Numbered from the stretch's first letter, positions 38,997-48,539 are shown. The stretch: DNA of 64,000 bases from Arthrobacter sp. OVS8 (GCA_028370155.1 CP116670.1:1984001-2048000); one strand, 5' to 3'. Made by a program: numbers and translations. The notes: generated by a model from the sequence alone, not told the origin.

Positions 38997-39650
38997 ATGG
39001 CCAAGACACCCGCACAGCGGATCAAGAAACACGGCGCGAACGCAGCCGTCCCCCAGCACCAGTTGCCGGCGGTGATCAACCCCAGCACCAGCCGGACGCC
39101 TCAGAAGGCCCAGAGCAACAGCAACCTGATCCTGATTGCCGGTGTCGTGGCCAGCCTGTTCCTGTTCTGGTACCTCCACCTGCTTACCCTCAACCAGCTC
39201 ACCCAGCTCAGCGGCGGCCTTGCCATGCCCGATTCCATGGTCGGAGGCTTCGATCAAAGCTTCGTGGAGCAGCTGCGCGCCGCGATGGACGAGGACGCCC
39301 GCGGGCAGCTCAACTACATCCACAAAACGGCCGGCACACTCTTCCCGCTGATCTTCGGCTTCACTTGGCTGCTGCTCATTGGCACGAACGTGGCGCGGAA
39401 GGGACTGCGCTGGGCGCTGTGGGCCGTGCCCCTGCTGTTCGCGGGAGTGAGGCTGTGGGGCAACGCGGCCATTGATTCTATGATGTCCGCCGAAACCGTC
39501 GACGCCGGCCGGGTGGCCCTCGCGTCGGGCCTCACCGTCGCCGGGTGGGTGCTGCTGGTGCTGAGCCTGGTGGTTGGCGGCGCCGCAGTCTTCCTGGGCC
39601 GCAAGCCCGCCTCAACCACCGCTCCCGCCACCGGACATGCCCAGCCTTAA
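38997..39650 (+). CDS. Hypothetical four-helix membrane protein
   Basis: 217 residues, uninterrupted. A basic, Pro/Gln-rich cytoplasmic head (residues 1-40) is followed by four hydrophobic helices: about residues 44-62, 117-133, 140-157 and 180-200. A soluble loop of about 50 residues after helix 1 would face outside. I do not recognise a domain. The gene diverges from the phosphatase gene with about 110 bases between the two starts. Confidence 0.75.
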   Translation: MAKTPAQRIKKHGANAAVPQHQLPAVINPSTSRTPQKAQSNSNLILIAGVVASLFLFWYLHLLTLNQLTQLSGGLAMPDSMVGGFDQSFVEQLRAAMDEDARGQLNYIHKTAGTLFPLIFGFTWLLLIGTNVARKGLRWALWAVPLLFAGVRLWGNAAIDSMMSAETVDAGRVALASGLTVAGWVLLVLSLVVGGAAVFLGRKPASTTAPATGHAQP

Positions 39651-39763
39651 CCGCGAGCACTGGACATAGTCCCACCATGTCCATCCGTGGGGGCACCCGG
39701 AGGGCATGCTCCGTGGGAGGCGTGCCTTAGGCTGGCGGAAGAACCAGCCGAGTGCAGCAACGC

Positions 39764-40780
39764 TTAGGCTGCGAGGTACTCCCGGGCCTGGTCGGCACGT
39801 TGCGGTGCGCCTGCCATTTCGAAGTGCTCCGCGGCTTGGAGCAGGTAGGCGGCGGCCTGTTCCTGGTCGCCCGTCGCCGAATAGGCCCGCCCCAAGAGCA
39901 GGCACGCTTCGCCCAGGATCTGGGGCACAGTTTTGTCAGCGTCGGCGCAGACGGCTTCCAGGAGTCCAATGGCGGTCTTCATGTCTCCAGCCAGATAATT
40001 CCAATGGCCACGGTTCAACCTGAGCAGGATGTGGTCGTCCTCAGAGCCACCAATAACGTCGGTGGCCAGTTCCGCACGTTCGATGCACCGCAGAGTGTCG
40101 GAATCCGCGACGTCAGCGGCGAGGCGCATGGCGGCCGAGGCTTTGTTGAACTTGGCCCAGACGTCGAGGTTCCTGGCCGGCGACAAAGTCTCGGCAGCGA
40201 GCTCGTGATAGTGCAGGCCTTCCCTCACTTTGTTGCAGAGGAACGCGACATTGCCGATGACCCAGTACGCCTTTCCCAGCAGTTGATCATCGACTTCTGC
40301 CGCGACGGAATCCGCCATGATCAGACTCTCGACCCAGGCCTCTTCAATCTTGCCGCTGTCAGCGAGGGCTGCGATGAGAGCCTGCCGCGCCTTGACATTA
40401 ATTTCGACGTCGGCTTCCTCTGTGGTCATATCAGCCGCGGCCCGCGCCTCGGCAGCCGCGCTTTCCAACAGTCCAGTGCCTTGGTGGGCTTTTGCCCGCA
40501 GTATGTGCGCCTGGGCAATTAACTGCGTTGATGTCGCATGCGTTTGCTCAATGAGACTCGTCGCAACTTCGGCGCAGGCATCGAATTCGCCTGCGGCGAG
40601 AAGGCACTCCGCCCTAAAGAACGTCATAAGGCGCCAAGATTCAACGTCCCCGTCACGCATGGCGATGTCCGCGGCGGTCTGGGCGCTACTTGCTGCTTCA
40701 CCGAAGTCGTGATTGTCGCGAAGGTCGCGGGCCTGTAACTCGGCCGCGACATACGACGGCGAAACGGAGTTTTGTTGCAT
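39764..40780 (-). CDS. TPR-only regulator-like protein, divergent from a repeat-peptide gene
   Basis: About 338 residues from an ATG giving MQQNSVSPSYVAAELQARD; a GTG 34 codons upstream is an alternative. The whole length is built of helical pairs with TPR spacing: AASSAQTAADIAMRDGD, ECLLAAGEFDACAEVATSLI, QGTGLLESAAAEARAAADM, GKAYWVIGNVAFLCNKVREG, LNRGHWNYLAGDMKTAIGLL and LGRAYSATGDQEQAAAYLLQ. No DNA-binding head or catalytic motif is visible. Length and architecture resemble the Rap subgroup of RRNPP peptide-sensing proteins. The adjacent secreted peptide gene makes a receptor role plausible but unproven. Confidence 0.7.
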   Translation of the reverse strand: MQQNSVSPSYVAAELQARDLRDNHDFGEAASSAQTAADIAMRDGDVESWRLMTFFRAECLLAAGEFDACAEVATSLIEQTHATSTQLIAQAHILRAKAHQGTGLLESAAAEARAAADMTTEEADVEINVKARQALIAALADSGKIEEAWVESLIMADSVAAEVDDQLLGKAYWVIGNVAFLCNKVREGLHYHELAAETLSPARNLDVWAKFNKASAAMRLAADVADSDTLRCIERAELATDVIGGSEDDHILLRLNRGHWNYLAGDMKTAIGLLEAVCADADKTVPQILGEACLLLGRAYSATGDQEQAAAYLLQAAEHFEMAGAPQRADQAREYLAA

Positions 40781-40990
40781 GAGTCCATTATCCGTTGCCA
40801 CACGACTGAAAGTCGCCAAGGCCCGCAAGCAAGAGCCGCCAAGGATTTGCGCAGGAGTCGCGCAGCTACGCGCGGATAACACAAGGTTCCACCTTCCGAA
40901 GCAAATCGTTATCCTAGGGCGCGTCGGATGCCCCTATACTGAACTCGCATCACACGAGTCACATCAGCCCCTTACGTATCAGGAGTCTTC

Positions 40991-41248
40991 ATGAAGAAAA
41001 CCCTCGCTACACTCCTAGTTGCCGGTGCGCTGGCTGCTGCGGGTATGTCCGCAACTGCCGCTGTCTCGGCCGCCGGCAGCAATTCCGGCCAGGAATCCGT
41101 CGTCGCGGTGGGTTGGTGGCCCGACACGAACCCCAACGTGGGCTGGTGGCCTGATACGAACCCGCAGGGTTCGCTCTCGGCTGTCGGTTGGTGGCCGGAC
41201 ACGGCTCCCAACGTGGGCTGGTGGCCGGACGCCACGCCGAGCGTCTAA
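40991..41248 (+). CDS. Secreted precursor peptide with four GWWPD repeats
   Basis: 85 residues. MKKTLATLLVAGALAAAG is a classical Sec signal with likely cleavage after an Ala-X-Ala site around residue 28. After a Ser/Gly linker come four copies of a ten-residue unit: GWWPDTNPNV, GWWPDTNPQG (with a five-residue insert SLSAV), GWWPDTAPNV and GWWPDATPSV. AGGAG sits six bases before the ATG, and a TATACT -10-like box lies near 40934. A strong terminator follows, so this is a stand-alone transcript. It could be a multi-copy signalling precursor, an antimicrobial, or a wall-binding repeat peptide. Confidence 0.85.
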   Translation: MKKTLATLLVAGALAAAGMSATAAVSAAGSNSGQESVVAVGWWPDTNPNVGWWPDTNPQGSLSAVGWWPDTAPNVGWWPDATPSV

Positions 41249-41261
41249 GGCTGGCAACAAG

Positions 41262-41304
41262 AGCGGCGGGTATCGGAAGGCGACTTCCGGTACCCGCCGT
41301 TCTT
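41262..41304 (+). terminator. Terminator of the repeat-peptide gene
   Basis: The stem pairs AGCGGCGGGTATCGGAAG with CTTCCGGTACCCGCCGTT (two G-U pairs), ending in TTCTT, 14 bases after the TAA stop at 41246-41248. Confidence 0.85.
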
Positions 41305-41332
41305 CATATGTCCGTTCACCACCGACGGGCGG

Positions 41333-42865
41333 CTACCGCTGCCCCAGGTTCCCCTGCCCGATCATCGCTTCAATGTCCGACGCCGGGACGGGCCTGCCGA
41401 AGTAGTAGCCCTGGCCGCTGGAACAACCCAGCCGGACCAGTTCGGCCGCCTGCTCCGGCGTCTCGATGCCCTCCGCGACGGCTTTGAGCCCGCATGCGTG
41501 AATGAGGTGCAGCACGGCTGCCACGAATTTGCTCTCGTCAGCGTCGGAGCCCAGGCCGTCGATTAGGCTCTTGTCGATCTTGACCACGTTGACAGGAAGT
41601 TTCCGCAGGTAGCTGATGGACGAATAGCCGGTGCCGAAGTCGTCGATTTCAAGCTGCACGCCCAGCCGCCGCAGCCCGCTGAGGGAGTACTTGTCCACAT
41701 CCCCGCCGTTAACGGCCATGGACTCCGTCAATTCCACGATGAGGTTGGCGGCGTCCACCCCGTTTCTCGGAGGATGTCGCGGACGTGTTCGATCAGGTCC
41801 AGGTTTTGCAGCTCGGTGGTGGAGATATTGACGCGGACGTTGAAGTCGCTGTCCACTTTCAGGTCCTCTTGCCAGCGCCGCAGCTGGCGCACCGCGTTCC
41901 GCAGCACCCAATGGCCGAGGTCCACGATCATCCCGGTCTCTTCCGCGAGGGGATGAACGAATCGGGCATCAGCAGGCCGCGCTCCGGGTGGTTCCAGCGC
42001 ACCAGCGCCTCAACGCCTTCGATCCTGCCGGTGGCCAGTTCCACCACCGGCTGGTAGTGCAGCGTCAGCTGGTCCTGGAGGATCGCCTCGCGCATTTCAG
42101 TAATCATGACGCTCTGCAGCCTGCGCGCGTAGAGGAGTGCCGGTTCGAACACCTTGATGCTGCTGTGCGGCTGGGCCTTGGCCGCGTACATCGCGGTGTC
42201 CGCTTCCATGACCAGATCGTCGACGGACTGGCCGGGTTCCGCGACCCGCAGTCCAATGCTGGTACCGCACGTGATGCGCAGGTCACCGATTTCCAGGCTC
42301 TCGCCGAGGGCCTTGAGGATCCTGTTGGCGACCCTGCGGGCCCGGACCAGGTTGGACTTCGGCAGCATCACGGCGAATTCGTCGCCGCCGAGGCGGGCGA
42401 CGGTATCGGTCTCCCTGACGGCATCCTGGAGCCGTCGCGAGATCACCCGGAGGACGTCGTCGCCGGCGCTGTGTCCCAGTGTGTCGTTGATGCCCTTGAA
42501 GGAGTCCAGGTCGAGGACCAGCAGGGCGGCGGCATTTCGCCCCGCGACGTCTCAGCCAAGGCGTGGCTCAGGACGGAGTTGAGTGCCGTCCTGTTTGCCA
42601 GCTGGGTCAGCGGGTCCGTGAGGGCCATCCGCTCAAGCTCCACTTGGGCCTCGCGCAGCATCGCCGTCCGGCTTTCGACGCGTTCCTCTAGTTCCTGGTA
42701 GATGGTCTGCAGGTCGTCGGCCATCAGGTTGATCCCGGCGATGACCGCAGCGACGTCGTCCCTGGCACCTGAATGGGGAATCCTGGTGGTCAGGTCGCCT
42801 CCTGCGATGCGTACGATGCCTTCGACGAGGGCGTGCAACCTGGGGTCCGGCGGATCAGTCTTCAC
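41333..42865 (-). CDS. GGDEF-EAL cyclic-di-GMP turnover protein
   Basis: About 510 residues. A short N-terminal HAMP-like/coiled-coil part (HALVEGIVRIAGGDLTTRI) precedes a GGDEF domain with the intact active site RLGGDEFAV. An EAL domain follows with EALVRWNHP, VNIS, VELTES, DDFGTGYSS and KAVAEGIETPEQ, so both synthesis and breakdown of c-di-GMP are chemically possible. No membrane helix is visible. Frameshifts lie near 42535, 41945 and 41762. Its ATG overlaps the end of the STAS-like gene by 11 bases, so the two are co-translated. Confidence 0.85.
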
Positions 42866-43303
42866 TCGTGTATTGCCCTAACCAGTCGATGGCCTCGGCC
42901 TCGGACGTGAAGAACTGCGCGGGGATCGTCTCGGTTTTGGAACGCAGCAGGTAGTGCGCGATCACCCGGTCAACGGGGCTTTCACCGACGAGGGCGAACG
43001 CTGAAGCGGCGATGGACCCGGCGTAGACCTGCCGGGCTTCGACGCTGACGCCGACCACTCCGGTAATAACCAGCATCACCGGCATCCGGCGGCCGTTGGC
43101 CATGGCGCGGACTGTGGCGCCGGCAACACGCGCTGCTGGCCCTCGATTTCCTCGTTGGCCGGGAGCGCAACTTCGATGATGCCGCCGTCGAGCATCCGGA
43201 CGCCGATCGGTGCACCCGCACGGACCTGCAGCCCGCCGTCGGGTTCGGCCGCGGGCTCCTGCGGAAGCAACTCACCGGGTTCCGCCGTGGCCTCGACCGT
43301 CAT
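42855..43303 (-). CDS. Small STAS-like protein coupled to the GGDEF-EAL gene
   Basis: About 149 residues. MTVEATAEPGELLPQEP is a disordered head. A compact alpha/beta domain follows (IGVRMLDGGIIEVALPANEE, then RRMPVMLVITGVVGVSVEAR, AFALVGESPVDRVIAHYLL and AQFFTSEAEAIDWLGQ). The pattern resembles the SpoIIAA/STAS-like DUF7793 group seen in Arthrobacter, with a terminal AxxWL helix. One frameshift lies near 43125. Overlap with the next gene suggests it is a sensor or partner of the c-di-GMP enzyme. Confidence 0.7.
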
Positions 43304-43766
43304 AGGTCCGCAACCCAACGGCAACGGGCCGACGCCGGCAAGCGGCCGCCCTCCGGCCGCTCTCACGTCGGACAGTGCCATCCGCCAGGACCCCCACGGC
43401 AATCGCTGCGGCATGGCGCGGCAAGGCTAGCTGATCAGACATTTGTCCCCATTGGACTCCAAGGTCGGCAAGTTGGCCAGCGCCGGAGTCTCGTAGCGCG
43501 GGCCGCACCGGAATGTACCGGTGAATGCCCTCATGATAATCCACGGCCGGGCCATTGTGAGACATAAGACACCCCGGAACAGTAGCGCCGTCATGAACGC
43601 CCGACGCCGGGCCGCCGCCAGCCAGCCGCCCCGCCGCTTCGTCCCTCCGTCCAGCCGACGGCCATGGCAGGGAAGTTGTCCCCATGGCCCCGGGCGGGGC
43701 AGTGCGTTAGCGTGCCATACATTGCTCATCGCGCCTCCGACCAGTTCCCAACCGAAGGTCCCCGCC
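43304..43766. other. 463-base intergenic stretch with no supported gene
   Basis: It separates the divergent STAS-like and EspG-like genes. Open frames exist on the minus strand but have no ribosome site, domain or sensible composition. I see no repeat or hairpin of note; it presumably carries the two promoters. Confidence 0.5.
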
Positions 43767-44734
43767 ATGCCAGATTCCGCAGTGATCCCTGCGACCACCA
43801 CGTTCCGAATGACCAGCCTCGCCTGGGCGTTGGCCGTGCAGAGCGCCACGGAAACGCTGGGGGCGGCGCCGGCTCAGACCTGGCGGGCTCCGGTTCCGAC
43901 CCGGCCGTCCTGGCGGGACTGGCGGGGCTTGCGGAATTGGATGAACCGACCCGGTCCGCCATCGTCCGCGAGTTGACCACCGCCGGGATCACGGACGACG
44001 CAGGAACCATCCGGCCCCAGTGGCTGCGTGCGCTCAGACAGAGTGCAGCCGCTCCGGTCCAAGTGGGCCTGGTGTCACGCTGGGACGGCTTCTCGACGCA
44101 TTGCCGGGTAAACCTCTTCGACGGCAAGGGGCTCGCCGTCGAATTTACGCGACCGGTGGCCACTGCGGCGGATGGTCGGGTGACTGCGGTCAGCGTCGCC
44201 GACGTCGTCACCGTCACGCTGCTCCCGGAAGCGGTGCTGTGGCCGGTCATGGCCAGGTCGCTGCCGCAGTTCCCCGAGCTGACCGCCGGGGCGGAACGTC
44301 CGGACACCGTCACCTGGAAGTCCGGTCCGGTACCCGGCCGGGACGGTCGCAAGACCACCCTCTCGGCAGCAGACGTTGCCGCCCTGTCCCGCGGCACGGC
44401 CGCCGGCATCGCCGGCGGAGCCGCAGCTGGAGCCGCCGCTCGAGCCGCCGCCGGCGTCCCAGCAGGCGTCGCGGCCGCCGTGGCTGCGGCCAACGCCACG
44501 GTGTACCTCGAGGTGCAGTCCCGTGTAGCTGGCGGCGGAGTGCAGTACCACGGCGCCGGAGTCTGGGCATTGTCCAACAACTTGTATTCCGTCCGCACCA
44601 CGGGGCCGGCCGCGGCGCGCCGCCTGGCCATGGTTGAAGCCCCGGCTGGCGACATCGCCCGCCAGCTTGTCTGGCACGTGCTCGGCGCTCACGATTTCCT
44701 GGCCAGCGGAACCCCCGCGGAGTCGGCATCATGA
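43767..44734 (+). CDS. Hypothetical protein upstream of a WXG100-lipase, EspG-like context
   Basis: About 323 residues after correcting one frameshift near 43865. ATG at 43767 follows AAGG. Readable parts are LAELDEPTRSAIVRELTTAG, VGLVSRWDGFSTHCRVNLFD, VADVVTVTLLPEAVLWPVMA and a remarkable Ala/Gly stretch from about residue 215 to 250. The C-terminal part reads VYLEVQSRVAGGGVQYHGAG. There is no signal peptide or membrane helix. The position directly before a WXG100 protein, with an ATGA overlap, and the helical, cytoplasmic character suggest a type VII secretion chaperone. That is inference from context only. Confidence 0.6.
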
Positions 44735-46216
44735 GCCTGCACGGCATGGACCTGGAACAAGGCGAGCGCCTCGCGAAGGAGCTCTCCCGCGCGAGCCGGC
44801 GCTTCGCGCAGTTGAGCGGGCAACTGACACCGGTCATCGCTGCAAGCCCCTGGCGCGGGCCCGATGGCGAGCAGTTCCGCAGCGACTGGAAGGCCCACAG
44901 CCGGATGTTGTTGGCCACGTCGGAGGCCCTGCGGGCCGCCTCGGACGCCGTGCGGGAAAACGTCCGCCAGCAGCAGGACGCCAGTTCCGGACGCAGCGTC
45001 GGTGCCCGGGTCGACGGCCAGGCGAGCACCAGCCAGTACGGCAGCGCGGCGACGCCCCTGCTGGATACCCTGATCGCGGGCGCCGGCGGCCGGCCGGCGA
45101 CCTGTGGGACGGAACCGGCGAGTTCATCGACACCGTGGGCGGCAAGGTGGGCGACGGCCTGGGCTGGCTCGGAGGCCGGGCGTCCGGGGCCACGTCCAAT
45201 CTGGCTGATGCGGGCGGCGATCTGCTGGGCGGACTGCGCGACGTCGGCGGCCTCGGCTGGGACTTTCTCAGCACCGGAGAGCCGCCGTCGGTCACCGAAC
45301 TGATCTCCGGCGGAACGGTGCTGCTGGCCGCCGGGGTGAACGCGAGCGTCGCGCTGTCCACCGCCGGGCTCCTGCACCCGCACCTGCTCGATGACGGATC
45401 TCCGGTGGCCGGTGACCCGCAAACCGTGGGCGTCGGGGCGGACCCGGCGCAGAACGGCCATCGCAGCACTCCCGTCCCGAGCAGCCTCGCGCAGATCATG
45501 GGAGGAGTCACGGCGGCCTACGACGACGGCGGCAAGTCCGGAACTCCCGACGCGGCAATTCGAATTACCGCCGTGGACAAAGGCAGCGGGCGGCGTACAT
45601 CGTGACCATCCCGGGCACGTCCGAATGGAACGTCCGCTCCGGTTCCAACCCCATGGATACCGTCGGCAACCTCTCCTCCGCGTCAGGGAACATGTCCACG
45701 GCTTCGGAGGCCGTCCAGCTGGCGATGCAGCAGGCGGGGATTCCCAGTGACGCGCCGGTCATGCTGGTGGGGCACTCGCAGGGCGGCATGACCGCCGCGA
45801 ACCTTGCGGCCGATGCGGAGTTCCGCGGCCACTTCAACGTCACTAACGTTATGACCTACGGCTCCCCCATCGATTCGACCCCCATTCCCGGCGGCGTGAA
45901 CACCCTCGCCCTGCAGCACCCGTTCGACGTCGTGCCCCGCCTGGACCTCGGCAACTCCAAACCCGGCGGACCCGGTCTGGTTGGCTGGGAGAGCAGCAAC
46001 GGCGCCACCGTGGTCACCCTTCCCAGCCCGGCCGGCGCCGGAATGGGCGACGTTGCGGGCAATCACGACTACAACGCGTACGTCGCTTCCGTCGAGGCCA
46101 ACGAATCGTCTGGTGACCTCGCGGCCTACCGGAACCACCCGTCAACGCAAGCGTTCATCACGGAAGACCCCAGCCAGGTCACGTCGACAACGTCCGGCAT
46201 CGGCCGGAAAGAATAG
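44731..46216 (+). CDS. WXG100-headed alpha/beta hydrolase, candidate type VII secreted lipase
   Basis: About 495 residues. The N-terminal ~100 residues form a helical hairpin with SPWRGPDGEQFRSDW (the W-x-G turn of WXG100 proteins). A Gly-rich region follows (GKVGDGLGWLGGRASG). The C-terminal domain has IVTIPGTSEW, then VMLVGHSQGGMTAANLAAD with the nucleophile Ser in GHSQGG, PFDVVPRLD supplying the acid, and GNHDYNAYV supplying the His. Frameshifts lie near 45095 and 45590. It overlaps the upstream gene (ATGA). A lipoprotein gene follows 9 bases later. An esterase or lipase acting outside the cell is the simplest reading. Confidence 0.75.
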
Positions 46217-46225
46217 AGTCGGAAC

Positions 46226-46630
46226 ATGCTAAAAATCTTCACGGTGCTGACCGCCGGTCTGCTGGCCATGGTCCTGGCGGGTTGCGGGGCAAACCCCGGA
46301 ACCTCGGACTCGGAGTACGCCGCCAAGTACAAAGCTGCGGTGGAGCCACTGGCCCACGTGGCCACGGTGGACGCCAGCTACAAATCCGCCGGCGGCATGG
46401 GCCGGAGCGGGGATGTCTTCCTGCACGCCGACACCTCGGACCGGGAAGCCCTGCTGGGCGTCCTCCGGGAGGCATTCCCGGCGATTGTGGACGCCGCAGC
46501 CGGCGACCCGGAAGTAAATCTGGCCATCCAGGTCATCTCCGCCGACGGGGCGTCCGCCGTCTCGCCCACCGATCTGGGGTACTCCGGGACCGGGTCTTTG
46601 ACCAGCTACCGGCAGTTCCTCGGCAAGTAG
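46226..46630 (+). CDS. Small hypothetical lipoprotein of the WXG100 cluster
   Basis: 134 residues. MLKIFTVLTAGLLAMVLAGC is a type II signal with lipobox LAGC. The mature part has about 110 residues with an alternating helix/strand pattern (VLREAFPAIVDAAAGDPEVN, then AIQVISADGASAVSPTDLGY). No known domain was recognised. It directly follows the hydrolase gene and could be an immunity or anchoring partner; nothing in its sequence proves that. Confidence 0.75.
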   Translation: MLKIFTVLTAGLLAMVLAGCGANPGTSDSEYAAKYKAAVEPLAHVATVDASYKSAGGMGRSGDVFLHADTSDREALLGVLREAFPAIVDAAAGDPEVNLAIQVISADGASAVSPTDLGYSGTGSLTSYRQFLGK

Positions 46631-46681
46631 GCGCCGGTCGCGCCGAAGCCGGAAACGGTCAGGCCGCCGCCCGGGCCCGCT

Positions 46682-47424
46682 TCACAGCGGCCCGCTGCTC
46701 CCCACCCGCTGCGCAACCACCAGGCCCACCGCGGCCGTGCCGATGGTGATGGGGTAACCCATGAACCGCTCCAGGGTGCCGGGCTCCGCCACATCCATCC
46801 CCGTCACACCGCCCGCGACCAGCGCCGCCAGGGACACGAGACCGCACGCCAGGATGGGCCAGCTCAGCGGTGTCTGCCGCAGCCAGACCCAGCCCAGCAG
46901 CACCAGGGCCACTCCCCGGCCGCGAAGTACATGATGGCGCCCACCGCATGCCACACGGAGCCCGCGTCCTCAGGGACCAGCCCCACCAGGACCGTGCCGG
47001 CACCGGCGACGGCGGTCAGGACCCGCGCGGTGATCGCGGCAACCCACACCAACCGGCTGGCCGGACCCAGCGTGAACTGCGCCCCGGGCCGGGCCGCGGT
47101 GCACAACACCGCCGCGCTCAGCAGCAGCGCGCCCACCATCATGCCGATCCCCTGGACCACAAACGAGGCGTTCATGAGCACGTGCGCCGGCGAGCAGACG
47201 TCCCGCCCGTCGAAGACCCCGCAGCCGGTGGCGCCGAGGTCGCTGATGTAACCGGTCCGGCGGCTGTACGGCTGCTGTCCTGCCCACGCGCCGATCACGG
47301 CCGCCTCCGCCACGAAATACTGCAGCACGCTCAGCAGCGCCAGCGCGCCGGCATAGAACCGGGTGGAGGGCAGATGGGGGATATAGATGATGCCCTGGGA
47401 CGGCGAGTCAGCGGGTGCGGCCAT
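46682..47424 (-). CDS. DUF998-family membrane protein
   Basis: About 247 residues with six predicted helices. FYAGALALLSVLQYFVAEAA and RRTGYISDLGATGCGVFDGR (the conserved N-terminal DLG motif) match DUF998. VLMNASFVVQGIGMMVGALL and LVGLVPEDAGSVWHAVGA follow. One frameshift near 46915 joins YFAA to ALVLLGWVWLRQTPL. Function is unknown for the family. Confidence 0.8.
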
Positions 47425-47509
47425 GCCAAGAGCGTAGTACGGCCCGTCACCTTGTATGCTTATAGGCGTGTCCGCACGGGCGGCCCGCGGCCGTCCGGAA
47501 CGGATGCCC

Positions 47510-47582
47510 GCCCTCGTAGCTCAGTGGATAGAGCACGGCTCTCCTAAAGCCGGTGTCGTTGGTTCGATTCCAATCGAGGGCA
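47510..47582 (+). tRNA. tRNA-Arg (anticodon CCT)
   Basis: A 73-base cloverleaf. Acceptor stem GCCCTCG/CGAGGGC with discriminator A, D-arm TAGCTCAGTGGATAGAGCA, anticodon stem CGGCT/AGCCG with loop CTCCTAA (CCT at 47543-47545), and TTCGATTCC in the T-arm. It reads AGG codons. No CCA is encoded. Confidence 0.96.
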
Positions 47583-47583
47583 C

Positions 47584-48080
47584 TTGAACCCCCAGTCCCC
47601 GGACGCCGCTCCGGACTTCAATCTCCGCGCCTATCTGCTGGGCACCTGGACCGTGGAGCGAACCCTGCTGGACCGGTCCGCCGGCACCCGCGGGTCCTTC
47701 ACCGGCGTCGTCCGCTTCACTGAAACAGCCGACGACGGCGGCCTCCGCTTCCGCGAAGAAGGCACCGTCGCCTGGGCGTCCGTCCCCGGCGCGCCGGCAG
47801 GCACGCCGTTCACCGGGCCGCCAGCCGGGAGTACCTGCTGCGGCCCACAGGCGCGCCGGACACGATGGACATGTTCTTTCCCGACGGCCGGCCGTTCCAC
47901 CGTATGGGCTTCGGACCGCAGAGCCACAGGGACCAGCACTGGTGCGACCCTGACAGCTACCGCGTGAACTACACCAGGACCGGCCCGGACGAATTCCGCT
48001 ACGAGTGGGATGTCACGGGCCCGGCGAAGGACCAGCTGCTCACGTCTGTGCTGCGCCGGACCACGGACGCCGCCGCATGA
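47584..48080 (+). CDS. DUF6314-family protein
   Basis: About 165 residues. It runs LRAYLLGTWTVERTLLDRSAG, then FTGVVRFTE, then MDMFFPDGRPFHRMGFGP and DPDSYRVNYTRTGPDEFRYEW, which matches DUF6314, a small beta-barrel family. A base is lost near 47825. The start is uncertain: a TTG lies one base after the tRNA, so the mRNA may be processed from a tRNA transcript. Its stop overlaps the NUDIX gene (ATGA). Confidence 0.75.
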
Positions 48081-48496
48081 ACGCCCTGAACACCAACCCT
48101 CTCATCGTGGTCTCCGCCGTCTGTGTCTTCGACGAGGCGGGACGCCTCCTGACCGTCCGCAAACGGGGCACGGACAAGTTCATGCATCCCGGCGGCAAAC
48201 CCGAGGCGGGCGAGACAGCTGCCCAGACCGCCGCGCGGGAACTGGCGGAAGAAGTGGGGATCATCCTCGCGGCGGAGGAGCTGGTGCCGCTGGGAATCTG
48301 GCTGGCCGACGCCGCCAACGAGGCCGCGACGCAGATCCAGGCCACGGTCTTCACGGCCCCGGGCGCCTGGCATGCCCATCCTTCCGCGGAGATCGCCGAG
48401 ATCCGCTGGCTGGACCTGGCCGGAGAGCTGCCGAACGATCTCGCCCCGCTGCTCACCGACCACGTCCTGCCGGCCCTGTGGAGCCAGCCGGGCTAA
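48077..48496 (+). CDS. NUDIX hydrolase
   Basis: 139 residues, uninterrupted. PGGKPEAGET begins the Nudix box and RELAEEVGI ends it, matching GX5EX7REUXEEXGU. The preceding strand reads LLTVRKRGTDKFM. It hydrolyses a nucleoside diphosphate linked to an unknown moiety and is translationally coupled to the DUF6314 gene. Two short direct repeats of TAACGCCCG(A/G) follow the stop. Confidence 0.9.
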   Translation: MNALNTNPLIVVSAVCVFDEAGRLLTVRKRGTDKFMHPGGKPEAGETAAQTAARELAEEVGIILAAEELVPLGIWLADAANEAATQIQATVFTAPGAWHAHPSAEIAEIRWLDLAGELPNDLAPLLTDHVLPALWSQPG

Positions 48497-48539
48497 CGCC
48501 CGAAGCGGCTAACGCCCGGAGCGGCTAAACCCCGCAACA

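Noticed and set aside
40972..41235. Minus-strand open frame with SGHQPT repeats opposite the GWWPD peptide
   Set aside because: It is the antisense image of the repeat gene, lacks a ribosome site and a signal peptide, and its repeats are forced by the coding strand.
43427..43849. 140-codon minus-strand frame in the gap before the EspG-like gene
   Set aside because: It overlaps the start of the real gene antisense, has no ribosome site, and its composition is not protein-like.
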